Source of the DNA: Asaia bogorensis
Lineage (GTDB): Bacteria; Pseudomonadota; Alphaproteobacteria; Acetobacterales; Acetobacteraceae
Assembly (NCBI GenBank): GCA_945897825.1
Contig: CAMDGX010000021.1
Span: 1 to 58,257, forward strand
Direction of reading: 5' to 3'
Length of the DNA stretch: 58,257 bases
Shown: positions 21,599 to 32,680 of the stretch, piece by piece
Layout: each line of letters opens with the position of its first letter
Position numbering within the stretch: the stretch's first letter is position 1
Translations under genes and position numbers: made by a program
Notes under the pieces: model-generated
Databases searched by the model: none
What the model was told of the DNA's origin: nothing
Seen by the model: only the letters and a program-made list of their open reading frames with translations

Positions 21599-23034
21599 GC
21601 CGCACCGCCCGCGCGCAGCTTCTGGCCGGCCTGGAGCTTGGACAGTTCCGCCGGCAGGGCGGCGGCCCACTGGGTGATGTTGCCGGCGCCGAGGCAGACG
21701 ACGAAGTCGCCGGGGCGGGCGATGGCGTGCACCATTTCGGCGAGGTGCTCGGGGCCGGGCAGCGGCACGACGCTGCGGTGGCCGCGGGCGCGCAGGCCTT
21801 CGACCAGGGCGTCGCGGTTGGCCCCTTCGAGGGGGGCTTCGCCGGCGGCGTAGGTGTCGGCGACGATGACGGTGCCGGCGTCGTTCATGCAGGTGCAGAA
21901 TTCGGCGAACAGCGATTGCAGGCGGGAGTAGCGGTGCGGCTGCACCACGGCCACCACATCGCGCGCGCCGGCCTGGCGGGCGGCCTTCAGCACGGCGGCG
22001 ATCTCGACCGGGTGGTGGCCGTAGTCGTCGATGACGGTGATGCCGCCGGCCTCGCCGGTTTTGGTGAAGCGGCGCTTGACGCCCTTGAAGCTGGCGAACG
22101 CGGTGCGCAGGGTGGCGTCGTCGATTTCCATCTCGGCCCCGATGGCCACCGCCGCGAGCGCGTTCTGCACGTTGTGCTGGCCGAGCATCGGCAGGCGGAA
22201 CGGGCCCATCTTGCGGCTGCGGCCGCGGGCGCGGTCGGCGATCGTCACCTCGAACGTCGCGCCCAGCTTGTCCATCACCAGCTTGTCGGCGCGCACATCG
22301 GCCTGCGGCGAGAAGCCGTAGGTGATGATGCGGCGGTCGGACAGGCGCGGGATCATCTGCTGCACGGCGGGGTGGTCGATGCACAGCACCGCGAAGCCGT
22401 AGAACGGCACGTTCAGCACGAACTGGTCGTAGCCGGCGAGCATCGCCTCGCCGGTGCCCCAGTGGTCGAGATGCTCGGGGTCCATGTTGGTGACCACCGC
22501 GATGGTGGCGGGCAGGCGCAGGAAGCTGCCGTCGGATTCGTCGGCCTCGACGACCATCCATTCGCCCGCGCCCATGCGCGTGTTGGTGCCGTAGCTGTTG
22601 ATGATGCCGCCGTTGATGACGGTGGGGTCCATCCCGGCGGCTTCCAGCACGGCGGCGACGAGGCTGGTCGTGGTGGTCTTGCCGTGGGTGCCGCCGATGG
22701 CGATGGCCCAGCGCAGGCGCATCAGTTCCGCCAGCATCTCGGCGCGGCGCACCACGGGGATCATGCGGGCGCGCGCGGCCTGGACCTCGGGGTTGTCGGG
22801 CTTCACCGCGGTGGAGACGACGACGACCTGGCTGTTGGCGAGGTTGCGCGCGTCGTGCCCGACGGCGACGGGGATGCCGGCCGCGCGCAGGCGGCGGACA
22901 TTGGCGCCATCGGCGATGTCGCTGCCCTGCACGGAGTAGCCGAGATTGTGCAGCACCTCGGCGATGCCGGACATGCCGATGCCGCCGATGCCGACGAAAT
23001 GGATGGTCCCGATGGACAGCGGGAGCGCCCTCAT
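21595..23034 (-). CDS. murC: UDP-N-acetylmuramate--L-alanine ligase
   Basis: A 479-residue Mur ligase that adds L-Ala to UDP-MurNAc. The Rossmann start is [18 protein letters not shown], the P-loop is [12 protein letters not shown] near residue 115, and [14 protein letters not shown] and [10 protein letters not shown] are MurC-specific. The start at 23034 overlaps the murG stop (ATGA). Full length. Confidence 0.97.
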   Translation of the reverse strand: MRALPLSIGTIHFVGIGGIGMSGIAEVLHNLGYSVQGSDIADGANVRRLRAAGIPVAVGHDARNLANSQVVVVSTAVKPDNPEVQAARARMIPVVRRAEMLAELMRLRWAIAIGGTHGKTTTTSLVAAVLEAAGMDPTVINGGIINSYGTNTRMGAGEWMVVEADESDGSFLRLPATIAVVTNMDPEHLDHWGTGEAMLAGYDQFVLNVPFYGFAVLCIDHPAVQQMIPRLSDRRIITYGFSPQADVRADKLVMDKLGATFEVTIADRARGRSRKMGPFRLPMLGQHNVQNALAAVAIGAEMEIDDATLRTAFASFKGVKRRFTKTGEAGGITVIDDYGHHPVEIAAVLKAARQAGARDVVAVVQPHRYSRLQSLFAEFCTCMNDAGTVIVADTYAAGEAPLEGANRDALVEGLRARGHRSVVPLPGPEHLAEMVHAIARPGDFVVCLGAGNITQWAAALPAELSKLQAGQKLRAGGAA

Positions 23035-24146
23035 GCCCTGCTCTCCTGGGTGACGGTGGTTAGGACGAGATCGGCGAGGCAGGCTGCGGCATCGGGGCGG
23101 CCGGCGGTGGCGGAGGCGGATGCGGCGCGGGAGAGGGCTTCGGGGTTCGTCAGGAGTTTCGCAAGCCGGTCGGCCAGCATGGCAGGGGTGAGCGTTGCCT
23201 GGTCGATGCGCCAGGCGCCGCCGGTGTGCGCGAGGGCGTCGGCGTTGGCGCGCTGGTGGTCGTCGATCGCACCCGGGAGCGGAACGAGGAACGCGGGGCG
23301 GCCGATGTTGGCGAGCTCGGCGACGGTGGAGGCACCGGCGCGGGCGATGACGAGATGGGCGCGGCACAGCAGGTCGGCGATGTCGGGGAAGAAGGCGGCG
23401 AGGGTCGCGTTCGTTCCGTCGGCTGCGTAGGCGGCGCGCACGCGGTCGATGTCCTCGGCGCGGCATTGCTGGGTGACGTGCAGGCGCGCGCGCAGGTCGG
23501 GTGGCAGCAGGGCGAGGGCCGGGGGCACGATGTCGCTGAAAATGCGCGCACCGAGCGAACCGCCGAGGACGAGGAGGCGGATCGTATCGGTAGGCGGCGC
23601 ATAGGGGGCGGCGGCCAGCGTTGCGATGGCGGGGCGGACCGGGTTGCCGGTGACTTCGGTGCGCGCGCCGGCGGGGATGCGCGTGGTGGCGGCGAGGCTG
23701 AGGGCGAGCACGTCGGCACGCGAGACCAGCCAGCGGTTGGCGCGGCCGAGCACGCCGTTCTGCTCGTGCAGGATCACCGCCGGGCGCGGCGTGACGAAGC
23801 GGCTCGCCAGCACGGGGGCGACGGAGGGATATCCGCCGAAGCCGACGATGGCGGCGGGGCGCAGGCGGGCGAGGATGGCGCGGGCCTGGAGCGTGCCGGC
23901 GGCAAGGGCGGCGAGGGATTTCACCGCGCGGGCGATGCCGCGGCCGGCGATGCCGCTGCCGGACAGGACGAACTTCTCGCGGCCCTCGAAGGTCGGCGAG
24001 GCGAGGCCGCCCGAGCGCGCATCGGTCATCAGCGCCACGCGCTGGCCGCGGCGGGCCAGTTCGGCGGCGAGCGCCTCGGCGGGGAAGAAATGCCCGCCCG
24101 TGCCGCCGGCGGCGATCACGATCGGGCGGATGTCGGCCCCCCTCAT
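23031..24146 (-). CDS. murG: undecaprenyldiphospho-muramoylpentapeptide beta-N-acetylglucosaminyltransferase
   Basis: A 371-residue peripheral membrane GT28 glycosyltransferase that converts lipid I to lipid II. The glycine-rich loop [20 protein letters not shown], the second loop [11 protein letters not shown] and the donor-binding [11 protein letters not shown] and [12 protein letters not shown] are present. It overlaps ftsW (ATGA) at its start and murC at its end. Confidence 0.96.
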   Translation of the reverse strand: MRGADIRPIVIAAGGTGGHFFPAEALAAELARRGQRVALMTDARSGGLASPTFEGREKFVLSGSGIAGRGIARAVKSLAALAAGTLQARAILARLRPAAIVGFGGYPSVAPVLASRFVTPRPAVILHEQNGVLGRANRWLVSRADVLALSLAATTRIPAGARTEVTGNPVRPAIATLAAAPYAPPTDTIRLLVLGGSLGARIFSDIVPPALALLPPDLRARLHVTQQCRAEDIDRVRAAYAADGTNATLAAFFPDIADLLCRAHLVIARAGASTVAELANIGRPAFLVPLPGAIDDHQRANADALAHTGGAWRIDQATLTPAMLADRLAKLLTNPEALSRAASASATAGRPDAAACLADLVLTTVTQESRA

Positions 24147-25273
24147 GTCGTGTCCCCGTGCATGCGGCGGCGGGTGAGGGCCAGCAGCAGCCCGATGCCG
24201 ATCCCGACCGCCAGCGCCGAGGAGCCGCCATAGGAGACGAAGGGCAGGGTCATGCCCTTGGTGGGGATGAGGTGCAGGGTGGAGCCGAGGTTGATGAAGG
24301 CCTGCATGCCGAAGCCGGACGCGAGCCCAGTGGCGGCGAGCACCACGTAGAGGTCGCCTTCCGGCAGCATGCGCAGCAGGCCGCGCAGCGCGATGAAGGC
24401 GAACAGCAGGACGATCACCAGGCAGACGACCAGGCCGAATTCCTCGCCGGCGACGGCGAAGACGAAGTCGGCGTGGGAGTCAGGGATGAAGTCCTTGATG
24501 CGGCCTTCGCCGGGGCCGCGGCCGAGTAGCCCGCCGGAGCCGAACGCCTTGGCGGCAAGGTCGACCTGGAACGTGTCGCCGGCGGCGGGGTCGAGGAACT
24601 TGTCCATGCGGCGGCGGACGTGGTCGAGCGACAGGTAGGCGAGGTAGCCCGCGCTCGCGAGGCCGGCCATGGCGCCGGCAACCAGCACCATGTGCACGCC
24701 CGAGACGAAGAACTGCACCACCAGCACGCCCATGAGCACGGCCAGCATGCCCATGTCCTTCTGCAGCGTGAGCAGGAGCGCGATGAGCCCGGCCATGCCG
24801 AGCGCCATGGCGGGCCAGGCAAGTTGCAGCGCCCAGTTGGTCTCGCGCTTGCCCTGGGCGATCAGCCAGGCGGCGACGACGGCGAAGAAGGGCTTGAGGA
24901 ACTCGCTGGGCTGCATCGACATGCCGGGCAGGCTGAGCCAGCGGCGGGCGCCCTTGATTTCGGTGCCGGACACCAGCGTCATGGCCGTGAGCAGCAGGGC
25001 GACGGCGCAGCCGGCCAAGGCCACCCGGCGCACGCCGCGAGGGGAAAGCAGCGAGACGATGAACATCACGCCCATGGAGGCGCAGAGGAACACCACCTGC
25101 TTGAGCAGGAACATGTCGCGCGAGACGCGGATGTGCTTGGCGACCGCGGGGCTGGCGGCCATCATCATGACGTAGCCGAAGAACACCAGCGTGAGCACGG
25201 CGACCAAGGTCCAGCGGTCGACCGTCCACCACCAGCGGCCCAGGAGCGAGTTGTCGGCGCGCGAGAGCATCAT
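24143..25273 (-). CDS. ftsW: peptidoglycan polymerase FtsW
   Basis: A 376-residue SEDS-family polytopic membrane protein, the septal glycan polymerase that works with FtsI. About ten hydrophobic helices are visible from residue 17 on. The SEDS motifs [32 protein letters not shown] and [14 protein letters not shown] are intact. Two tandem ATGs overlap the murD stop; 25273 is given. Confidence 0.95.
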   Translation of the reverse strand: MMLSRADNSLLGRWWWTVDRWTLVAVLTLVFFGYVMMMAASPAVAKHIRVSRDMFLLKQVVFLCASMGVMFIVSLLSPRGVRRVALAGCAVALLLTAMTLVSGTEIKGARRWLSLPGMSMQPSEFLKPFFAVVAAWLIAQGKRETNWALQLAWPAMALGMAGLIALLLTLQKDMGMLAVLMGVLVVQFFVSGVHMVLVAGAMAGLASAGYLAYLSLDHVRRRMDKFLDPAAGDTFQVDLAAKAFGSGGLLGRGPGEGRIKDFIPDSHADFVFAVAGEEFGLVVCLVIVLLFAFIALRGLLRMLPEGDLYVVLAATGLASGFGMQAFINLGSTLHLIPTKGMTLPFVSYGGSSALAVGIGIGLLLALTRRRMHGDTT

Positions 25274-26664
25274 GGGCTGGTCACCTCTGCGCCGTCACCC
25301 GGCGACACCTCGCTGACGCAGGCCTGGGCGAGGGTGCGGAAGCGGTCGCCGCGCTGGTCGAAGCCGGTGAACTGGTCCCAGCTGGCGCAGGCCGGCGACA
25401 GCAGCACGACGATCTCGCCATCGGCATGCCGCGCGATGCGCCACGCCTCGGCCACCGCTGCCTCCAGCGTGTGCAGGGTGCGGTGTGGCACGCGGTGGGC
25501 GGCGAGCGTCGCCGCGAGGATCGGTGCGTCCCGGCCGATCAGCAGCGCCGCGGCGATGCGCGGGAAGAATTCCGCGAGCGGCTCGATGCCGCCTTCCTTG
25601 GCCATTCCGCCGGCGATCCAGAGGATGCGATCGTAGCAGACCAGGGCGCGGGCGGTGCTGTCGGCGTTGGTCGCCTTGCTGTCGTTGATGAAGCGGACAG
25701 TGCCGCGCCGGGCCACGAGTTCCTGCCGGTGCGGCAGGCCGGGATAGGTGCGGATGCCCTCGGCGATCGCGGCGCGCGGGACGCCAAGGTGCAGCGCCAT
25801 CGCCGCGGCGGCGGCGGCGTTCTGCGCGTTGTGCGCGCCTGGCAGGGCGGCGGCCGTGGCGAGGTCGGCGATCGGGGCATCGTTGTCGGACAGGATCGTG
25901 CCGCGCGGCGCGATGTCGGCCGGTTCATGTTCGCTGACCGTGACGATCCGTGCCGCGCCGGTGCGCAGCGTTGCGGCCATGGCGCGGGACGGTGCGTCGT
26001 CGATACCGATGACGGCGAGGTCGCCGGGTTGCTGGCGGTCGAACACATGGCGCTTGGCGGCGGCATAGCCGGCCATGTCGCCGTGGCGGTCGAGATGGTC
26101 GGGGCTGAGGTTGAGCATCGCGGCTGCGTCCAAGCGCAGCGTGGCGAGTCGCTCCAACATGTAGCTGGACATCTCCAGCACATAGACGCCGTGGTCGGGC
26201 AGCAGGGGCAGCGCCAGCGCCGGGGTGCCGAGGTTGCCGCCGGCGGCGGTGGGGATGCGCGCGGTCTCCAGGATGTGGGCGAGCAGCGCGGTGGTGGTGG
26301 ACTTGCCGTTTGTGCCGGTGATGCCGGCGAAACGGGCGTGGGATCCGCTGGCGTGCACGGCGCGGAACAACAGTTCGGCATCGGACCAGATCGGTACGCC
26401 GGCGGCGGTGGCGGCGGCGGCGATGGGATGCGGGCGCGGGTGGGTGTGCGGGATGCCGGGCGAGAGGATCAGCGCGTCGAGACCGGCCATGTCGGGTTCG
26501 CGGACATCGAGGCCGCTGGCGGCGACGCGCGCTTCGGGCGTGTCGTCCCACACGGTGACGGACGCGCCCATGGCCACCAGCGTGCGCGCCACCGGCAGGC
26601 CGTTGCGGCCGAGACCGACGACGGCGAAACGCTTGCCGGCAAACAGGGTGGGGGACCAGGTCAT
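25270..26664 (-). CDS. murD: UDP-N-acetylmuramoylalanine--D-glutamate ligase
   Basis: A 464-residue Mur ligase that adds D-Glu. [17 protein letters not shown] opens the UDP-binding domain, [15 protein letters not shown] is the ATP loop, and [13 protein letters not shown] and [18 protein letters not shown] match the MurD family. The start ATG at 26664 overlaps the mraY stop. Full length. Confidence 0.96.
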   Translation of the reverse strand: MTWSPTLFAGKRFAVVGLGRNGLPVARTLVAMGASVTVWDDTPEARVAASGLDVREPDMAGLDALILSPGIPHTHPRPHPIAAAATAAGVPIWSDAELLFRAVHASGSHARFAGITGTNGKSTTTALLAHILETARIPTAAGGNLGTPALALPLLPDHGVYVLEMSSYMLERLATLRLDAAAMLNLSPDHLDRHGDMAGYAAAKRHVFDRQQPGDLAVIGIDDAPSRAMAATLRTGAARIVTVSEHEPADIAPRGTILSDNDAPIADLATAAALPGAHNAQNAAAAAAMALHLGVPRAAIAEGIRTYPGLPHRQELVARRGTVRFINDSKATNADSTARALVCYDRILWIAGGMAKEGGIEPLAEFFPRIAAALLIGRDAPILAATLAAHRVPHRTLHTLEAAVAEAWRIARHADGEIVVLLSPACASWDQFTGFDQRGDRFRTLAQACVSEVSPGDGAEVTSP

Positions 26665-27749
26665 CGGATTTTGAGCGTCGCCAGGCCGATCAGCGCGAGA
26701 ATCATCGCGATGATCCAGAAGCGGATGACGATGGTAGGTTCGGACCAGCCCTTCTTCTCGAAATGGTGGTGCAACGGCGCCATCAGGAAGACGCGCCGCT
26801 TGGTGCGCTTGTACCAGAACACCTGGATGATGACGGAGACGGTCTCCAGCACGAACAGGCCGCCGACGATGCCCAGCACGATCTCGTGCTTCACCGCCAC
26901 GGCCACGGCGCCAAGCGCGCCGCCGAGGGCGAGGCTGCCGGTGTCGCCCATGAACACCGCGGCGGGCGGGGCGTTGAACCACAGGAACCCGAGCCCGGCG
27001 CCGATCAGGGCCGAGCAGAAGATCGCTAGCTCGCCCACGCCCGGGACGAAGTTCAGCTGCAGGTAGTCGGAGAACACGCGGTTGCCGACGAGGTAGGCGA
27101 TCAGCGCGAACACCCCGGCGGCGATGATGGTCGGCACGATGGCCAAACCGTCGAGCCCGTCGGTGAGGTTCACCGCGTTGGAGAATCCCGTCATCACCAG
27201 CATGCCGACGAGCGGGAAGGCGAGGCCGAGCGGGATCAGGACGTCCTTGAACACCGGCACGGTCAGCACGGTGGCCATCTGGCCGCGCGTGAGCATCATC
27301 AGCGCGATGGCTGCGGCAAGGCCGAACAGCGCCTGGAGCGCCAGCTTGGCGCGGCCGGAGAGACCCTTGTAGTTGGCTTTCGAGAGCTTGATGTAGTCGT
27401 CGACGAAACCGATCGCGCCGTAGGAGAGGGTGAGCAGCAGCACCACCCAGACGAAGCCGTTGCGCAGGTCGGCCCACAGGAGTGTGGAGACGGTCAGCGC
27501 CGAGAGGATCAGCACGCCGCCCATGGTAGGCGTGCCCTTCTTCTCGATCAGATGGCGCTCGGGGCCATCCGGGCGGATCGGCTGGCCCTGGCGCTGGATG
27601 GCGCGCAGGTGGCGGATCAGCGCCGGACCGAACATCAGCGCCAGCACGAACGCCGTGATGCAGGCGGCGCCGGCGCGGAAGGTGAGGTAGCGGAACAGGT
27701 TCGCGGCGATGAACTGGTCCGACAGCGGGGCGATCAGGTTGTAGAACAT
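26661..27749 (-). CDS. mraY: phospho-N-acetylmuramoyl-pentapeptide-transferase
   Basis: A 362-residue integral membrane enzyme that makes lipid I. It has around ten transmembrane segments. Catalytic motifs are [31 protein letters not shown], the Asp-rich [11 protein letters not shown] and [11 protein letters not shown]. The start codon shares one base with the murF stop (TGATG). Confidence 0.97.
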   Translation of the reverse strand: MFYNLIAPLSDQFIAANLFRYLTFRAGAACITAFVLALMFGPALIRHLRAIQRQGQPIRPDGPERHLIEKKGTPTMGGVLILSALTVSTLLWADLRNGFVWVVLLLTLSYGAIGFVDDYIKLSKANYKGLSGRAKLALQALFGLAAAIALMMLTRGQMATVLTVPVFKDVLIPLGLAFPLVGMLVMTGFSNAVNLTDGLDGLAIVPTIIAAGVFALIAYLVGNRVFSDYLQLNFVPGVGELAIFCSALIGAGLGFLWFNAPPAAVFMGDTGSLALGGALGAVAVAVKHEIVLGIVGGLFVLETVSVIIQVFWYKRTKRRVFLMAPLHHHFEKKGWSEPTIVIRFWIIAMILALIGLATLKIR

Positions 27750-29131
27750 CAGGCTGCCTCCCCGCTTGCGGTGGCGGGGCGGTCGATGGCGTCGACGATG
27801 AGCTTCATGCGGCTGCCGAGGCTGCCCTTGACGAGCACGGCGTCGCCGGGGCGCAGGGCGGCGGCGACGAGGGGGGCGAGGGCCGCTGAGTCGGTGGCGT
27901 GGTCGCCGCGCAGGCCCGCCGGAAGGGCATCGCGCAGGTTCTGCATCAGTGGGCCGCAGGTGAACACGATGTCGGCGGCCTCGGCGGCGGCGGGTGCGAG
28001 GGCGGCGTGCTCGGCCGGGCCGAAATCGCCGAGTTCGCGCATGTCCCCCAGCACGGCGACGCGGCGGCTGGCCGGTTGCATCGACAGGACGGTGAAGGCG
28101 GCGCGCACGGCGACGGAGGAGGCGTTGTAGCTTTCGTCCAGCAGCAAGGCCGTGCCGCCGGGCACCGCGATGCGGCGCTGGGCGCCACGGCCGGAGACCG
28201 GCATGAAGCCGTGCAGCGCCTCGGCACCGCGGGCGGGATCGGCGCCGAGCAGGGCGGCGGCGGAAAGCGCGGCGACGGCGTTCATCGCCATGTGCGCGCC
28301 AGGGGCGGCCAGGCGGGTGGTGACGCGGTGGCCGGCGATCTCGGCCTCCACATCGGTGCCCGTGGCGCCGGCGCGCGCGGCGAGCAGGCGGTCATCGGCA
28401 TCGGGATGGCGGCCGAAGGTGCGGACGTGGTGGCGGGCGCCGGCGCGCAGCCGGTCGAACATGGCGCCGTCGCGCGGGAGCACCAGCGTGCCGTCGGCGA
28501 GCCCGTCCTGGATGGCGAGCTTCTCGTCGGCGACGGCTTCCAGGCTGCCGAGATGGCCGACATGCACCCGCTCGACATTGGTGATCAGTGCCACATGCGG
28601 CGCTGCGAGCCGCGCGAGGGGCGAAATCTCGCCCGCATGGTTCATGCCGATCTCGGCGATGCAGAATTCGGCAGCGCGCGGCGTGCGGGCCAGGGTGAGC
28701 GGCAGGCCCCAGTGGTTGTTGTGCGAGGCCTCGGCGGCCCAGGCGCGGCCGTGGGCGGCGAGGATGGCGCGCAGCATCTCCTTGGTGGTGGTCTTGCCGA
28801 CGCTGCCGGTGACGGCGAGCAGCTTGCCGGCGAAGCGGGCGCGGGCGAAGGCGGCGAGGGCCCGCAGGCCTGCGAGCGTGTCCTGCACCGCGAGCAGCGG
28901 GGCGTCGTCGGGCACATCGTCCGGCAGGGCATGAACCATGGCGCCGGCCGCGCCGCGGTCCAGCGCCGCGCCGACCCAGCGGTGGCCGTCGGTCTCGCCG
29001 ACCAGTGCGACGAACAGGTCGCCGGGGCGCAGCGTGCGGGTGTCGATCGACACGCCGGTGGCGCTGAACGGTGCGCGCAGCAGCCCGCCGGTGGCGGCGA
29101 GCAGCTCGGCCGGGGTCCAGAGCGCGCTCAT
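27749..29131 (-). CDS. murF: UDP-N-acetylmuramoyl-tripeptide--D-alanyl-D-alanine ligase
   Basis: A 460-residue Mur ligase that adds the D-Ala-D-Ala made by Ddl. [20 protein letters not shown], the P-loop [15 protein letters not shown] and the segment [10 protein letters not shown] are diagnostic, and VLLVKGSLG-type motifs occur near the end. The start overlaps the murE stop (ATGA). Confidence 0.96.
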   Translation of the reverse strand: MSALWTPAELLAATGGLLRAPFSATGVSIDTRTLRPGDLFVALVGETDGHRWVGAALDRGAAGAMVHALPDDVPDDAPLLAVQDTLAGLRALAAFARARFAGKLLAVTGSVGKTTTKEMLRAILAAHGRAWAAEASHNNHWGLPLTLARTPRAAEFCIAEIGMNHAGEISPLARLAAPHVALITNVERVHVGHLGSLEAVADEKLAIQDGLADGTLVLPRDGAMFDRLRAGARHHVRTFGRHPDADDRLLAARAGATGTDVEAEIAGHRVTTRLAAPGAHMAMNAVAALSAAALLGADPARGAEALHGFMPVSGRGAQRRIAVPGGTALLLDESYNASSVAVRAAFTVLSMQPASRRVAVLGDMRELGDFGPAEHAALAPAAAEAADIVFTCGPLMQNLRDALPAGLRGDHATDSAALAPLVAAALRPGDAVLVKGSLGSRMKLIVDAIDRPATASGEAA

Positions 29132-30612
29132 GCGGTGCCTGCGAGACGGCGGACGACGGCGACGTCGTCGAAGGGGAAGGTCTCGCGGCCGATGGTCTGG
29201 CCCTGCTCGTGGCCCTTGCCGGCGACGGCCAGCACGTCGCCGGGCCGCAGATCGGCCAGGGCCTCGGCGATGGCATCGGCACGGTTGCCGCGGGCGCGGG
29301 CGGTGGGCAGCGTCGCCATGCCGGCCAGCACGGCCTCGCGGATGGCCGCGGGGTTCTCCGTGCGCGGGTTGTCGTCGGTCACGATGGCGATATCGGCATG
29401 CCGCGCCACGGCCTCGCCCATCAGCGGGCGCTTGCCGGGGTCGCGGTCGCCGCCGGCGCCGAACACCACGTGCAGCCGGCCTTCGGTGTGCGGGCGCAGG
29501 GCTGCGAGCAGGCGCTCCAGCGCGTCGGGCGTATGGGCGTAATCGACATAGACGGCCGCGCCGTTGGGCAGTGTGGCCGCCAGTTCCATGCGGCCGCGCA
29601 CGCCGACGAGGCCGGGCAGGCGGGAAAGTGCATCCGGCACGCCGCTGACCTCGGCCAGGGCGGCGGCGACCAGCGCGTTGTCGGCCTGGAAGCGGCCGGG
29701 CAGCGCGATGGCGACTTCGTGCCGCGTGCCGTCCGCCTCGATCTCCATCACTTGGCCGCCGGGACGCGGGGTGGTCCGGACAAGGCGGATCGTCTCGCCC
29801 GCCTCGCCCACGGTCCGCAGGTCGAGCCGGCGCCGGGTGGCGATGTGGCGCAGATCGGCCATCGTTTCGCTATCGAGCGCGGTGCTGGCGATGGCGGGAT
29901 GGCGCGCAGGCAGCAGCTCCTGGAAAAGGCGCAGCTTGGCGGCGCGATAGGCGGCCATGGTGCCGTGGTAGTCCAGGTGGTCGCGGGTGAGGTTGGTGAT
30001 GGCGGCGGCGCGCAGGTAGAGGCCGTCGAGCCGGTGCTGGTGCAGGCCATGCGAGGAGGCTTCCATCGCCGCGCGCCCGATGCCGTCGCGCGCCAGGGCG
30101 GCCAGCGCGCGGGACAGTTCCACCGGGTCGGGCGTGGTCAGGCCGGGGCCGGAGATGCCGGCGGCGGTGACGACGCCGAGCGTGCCCAGGGCGGCGGCCT
30201 TGTGGCCGGCCAGCGCCCAGAGCTGGCGGAGGAAATCGGTGGTGCTCGTCTTGCCGTTGGTGCCGGTGACGGCAACCAGGGTGGCGGGTGCGGGGCCGGC
30301 GAGGAGGGCTGCGATGATCGCCAGGCGGCGGCGCGGCATCGGATCTTCCAGCAGCGTGCAGCCGGGTGGCACCGCGGTGCCGGGCGGGGCGAGCACGGCG
30401 CTGGCGCCGCGGGCCAGGGCCTCGGGGATGAACTTGCGCCCGTCCTGCGCGGCACCGGGCAGGGCTGCGAAGATCACGCCGTGGCGCACCTGGCGGCTGT
30501 CGGCGGTGATGCCGATGACCTCCAACGCCTCGGCCGCGTGCCAGCCCTCGCGCTGGCGTGGGCCAAGCGCCACGAGGTCGGGCATGCGCGCCAGGATGCT
30601 AGCGAACCGCAA
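29128..30612 (-). CDS. murE: UDP-N-acetylmuramoyl-tripeptide synthetase, meso-DAP type
   Basis: A 494-residue Mur ligase if read from a TTG at 30612, or 485 residues from the ATG at 30585. The TTG overlaps the ftsI stop by 14 nt, follows a G-rich stretch at usable spacing and adds RFASILARM, which resembles the normal MurE N-terminus, so it is preferred. ITADSRQVRHG, VTGTNGKTSTTDFL and the DNPR motif (TDDNPRTENP) are present. DNPR indicates use of meso-diaminopimelate, so the peptidoglycan is the Gram-negative A1-gamma type. Confidence 0.93.
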   Translation of the reverse strand: MRFASILARMPDLVALGPRQREGWHAAEALEVIGITADSRQVRHGVIFAALPGAAQDGRKFIPEALARGASAVLAPPGTAVPPGCTLLEDPMPRRRLAIIAALLAGPAPATLVAVTGTNGKTSTTDFLRQLWALAGHKAAALGTLGVVTAAGISGPGLTTPDPVELSRALAALARDGIGRAAMEASSHGLHQHRLDGLYLRAAAITNLTRDHLDYHGTMAAYRAAKLRLFQELLPARHPAIASTALDSETMADLRHIATRRRLDLRTVGEAGETIRLVRTTPRPGGQVMEIEADGTRHEVAIALPGRFQADNALVAAALAEVSGVPDALSRLPGLVGVRGRMELAATLPNGAAVYVDYAHTPDALERLLAALRPHTEGRLHVVFGAGGDRDPGKRPLMGEAVARHADIAIVTDDNPRTENPAAIREAVLAGMATLPTARARGNRADAIAEALADLRPGDVLAVAGKGHEQGQTIGRETFPFDDVAVVRRLAGTA

Positions 30613-32680
30613 CGTAGGTTCCCCCCGGCGTTTGGGAGGGTGGGGCAGCGGCTTCCTGGCGCGGGTCGCGCGGGACGACTACCGGGGGTGTTGCTGGGCG
30701 CTGCGCCGGCGTGGCGCCGGCCGGTGCGCGCGGGGTGCCGGGGGCCGGGGTGGAGGATTGCGGTGGCGCCTGGGGCCGCCCGGCGGGTGCCGGCGGGCGG
30801 GCAGCGGGGGCGGCGCCCGCCGGCCGGCCAGGGACGAGCGGGATCGCCAGGCTCTGGTTGATCGCGGGCGTGTTGGCGACGTCCGGCAGCAGGCCGAGCA
30901 TCGGGCCGATGCGCGCGACCACGCGCCCCGCGCCTGGCGCCGCGACCCAGCCGGCAGTGGCATAGCCGAAGGTGCTGGCGTTCGCCTTCGCCTCGTCGAG
31001 CATGAAATACACCGCGTAGCGCGGCGCGTTCATCGGGAAGACGCTGGTGAAGGCCTGGACGTTCAGCTTCTTCTTGTAGCCGCCGCGGCCGGATTTCTCG
31101 GCCGTGCCGGTCTTGCCGCCGATGAAGTAGCCCGGCACCTCGGCCGATTTGCCGAAGCCGTCGGAGACGATCAGCCGCATGAGGCGGCGCATGGTGTCGG
31201 ACGTTTGCTGGCTCATCACCCGCTCGCCGGCCGGTGGCGGGGCGTCGGGTTCGCGCGCCAGGATGGTCGGGCGCATCAGCAGGCCGTTATGGGCAATGGC
31301 GGCGGTGGCACGGACCACGTGCAGCGGCGTGACGGAGATGCCATGGCCGAAGCCGATGGTCATCGTGGAGATGTCCTTCCAGTTCTGCACCGGCGGCGTG
31401 AGCGTGCGGAAGGTCTCGGGCAGCTCGATCGGCACCGGGGCCATCATGCCCATGCGCTGGTGCCAGGCGCGCTGGCGCTCCGCCCCCACCGCCAGCGCCA
31501 CCTTCGCCGCGGCGATGTTGGACGAATAGGCGAGGAACTCGGGGAAGGAGAGCACCCGCTTCTTGCCCTCGAAGTCGCTGATCGTGAAGCGGCCGACGCG
31601 GATCGGGCTGCTGGCGTCCCACGAGGACCAGAGCGCGGCCGCACCGCTGTCCAGCGCCATGGCGGCGGTTTGCAGCTTGAACGTGCTGCCCGGCTCGTAG
31701 CGGCCGGAGATGGCCCTGTTGAAGCGCTGCTCGTCGGTGGCGCGGCGGTAGTGGTTGGCGTCGTAGTCCGGCAGGCTGACCATCGCCAGCATCTCGCCGG
31801 TGCGCACGTCCATCACGATGCCTGTGCCGCCGATGGCGTTGAACGCCGCCATGGACTTGGCCAGCTCGTCGCGCACCACGGCCTGCACGCGCACGTCGAT
31901 CGACAGGCGCAGCGGCGCGCGATCGGTCTTGAGGCGCTCGTCGAAGAACTTCTCCACCCCGGCCTGGCCGTCGCCCTCGATGCCGACGCCGCCGAGCACC
32001 TGCGCGGCGACGGTGCCGAGCGGGTAGCGGCGGTTCTCGGCGAACTCGAAGTCGATGCCGGGAATGCCGAGGGCGTTGATCTGCAACTGCTCGCGCGTGG
32101 AGATGCGGCGAGCGAGATAGACGAAGTGCTTGGACTGGTCGGTGAGCTGCTGCTTGAGCCGCACCGGATCGAGGCGGGGCAGCACGCCGCGCAGCTTCGC
32201 GATCACCTCGTCCACGTCATAGACGATCTGCGGGTTGGCGTGCAGGTCGGCATAGGGAAGCGAGATCGCCAGCGGTTCGCCGTTGCGGTCGGTGATGGCC
32301 GCGCGCCGGACGCGCGGGCCGAAATCCGTGGCGCCCGGCGGGGCGATGGCGGCGGTGGCGGGCGTTGCCTGCAGCCCGGGCACGGGGGGGGCCGGGGCCG
32401 GCTCCGGCTTGCGGATCTGGGCCTCCATGCGCGGCAGGACCGGATTGACGACCGTGGCATCGACCAGCTTGCCGATGACGGCGGTGAACAGGACCGCGAA
32501 GCCGGCGGCGACAAGCACGATGCGCCCGCGCGTGCGCTCCATCGCCGCGCGACGGTCGAGGTCCGGCGCCGTGACGCGGACATGCTCGGTCCGCGGCACC
32601 GCATCGCCGGGAGCGGCGCCAAAGCGGTGCGCGACGGATGACGGCGATGGCGCGGTCGGGTCGTGCGGGCGGGGGCTCAA
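30599..32680 (-). CDS. ftsI: septal transpeptidase FtsI (PBP3)
   Basis: A 693-residue class B penicillin-binding protein that cross-links septal peptidoglycan. One membrane helix lies at about 53-70. Transpeptidase motifs are S332-TF-K335, S386-S-N388 and K523-T-G. The start is a TTG at 32680 whose TTGA overlaps the ftsL stop and which has GGGGGAGG 6 nt upstream; the first in-frame ATG is residue 47, right before the membrane helix. There are two unusual Pro/Ala-rich segments: about 25 residues after the membrane helix and a periplasmic C-terminal tail of about 75. Confidence 0.95.
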   Translation of the reverse strand: MSPRPHDPTAPSPSSVAHRFGAAPGDAVPRTEHVRVTAPDLDRRAAMERTRGRIVLVAAGFAVLFTAVIGKLVDATVVNPVLPRMEAQIRKPEPAPAPPVPGLQATPATAAIAPPGATDFGPRVRRAAITDRNGEPLAISLPYADLHANPQIVYDVDEVIAKLRGVLPRLDPVRLKQQLTDQSKHFVYLARRISTREQLQINALGIPGIDFEFAENRRYPLGTVAAQVLGGVGIEGDGQAGVEKFFDERLKTDRAPLRLSIDVRVQAVVRDELAKSMAAFNAIGGTGIVMDVRTGEMLAMVSLPDYDANHYRRATDEQRFNRAISGRYEPGSTFKLQTAAMALDSGAAALWSSWDASSPIRVGRFTISDFEGKKRVLSFPEFLAYSSNIAAAKVALAVGAERQRAWHQRMGMMAPVPIELPETFRTLTPPVQNWKDISTMTIGFGHGISVTPLHVVRATAAIAHNGLLMRPTILAREPDAPPPAGERVMSQQTSDTMRRLMRLIVSDGFGKSAEVPGYFIGGKTGTAEKSGRGGYKKKLNVQAFTSVFPMNAPRYAVYFMLDEAKANASTFGYATAGWVAAPGAGRVVARIGPMLGLLPDVANTPAINQSLAIPLVPGRPAGAAPAARPPAPAGRPQAPPQSSTPAPGTPRAPAGATPAQRPATPPVVVPRDPRQEAAAPPSQTPGGTYVAVR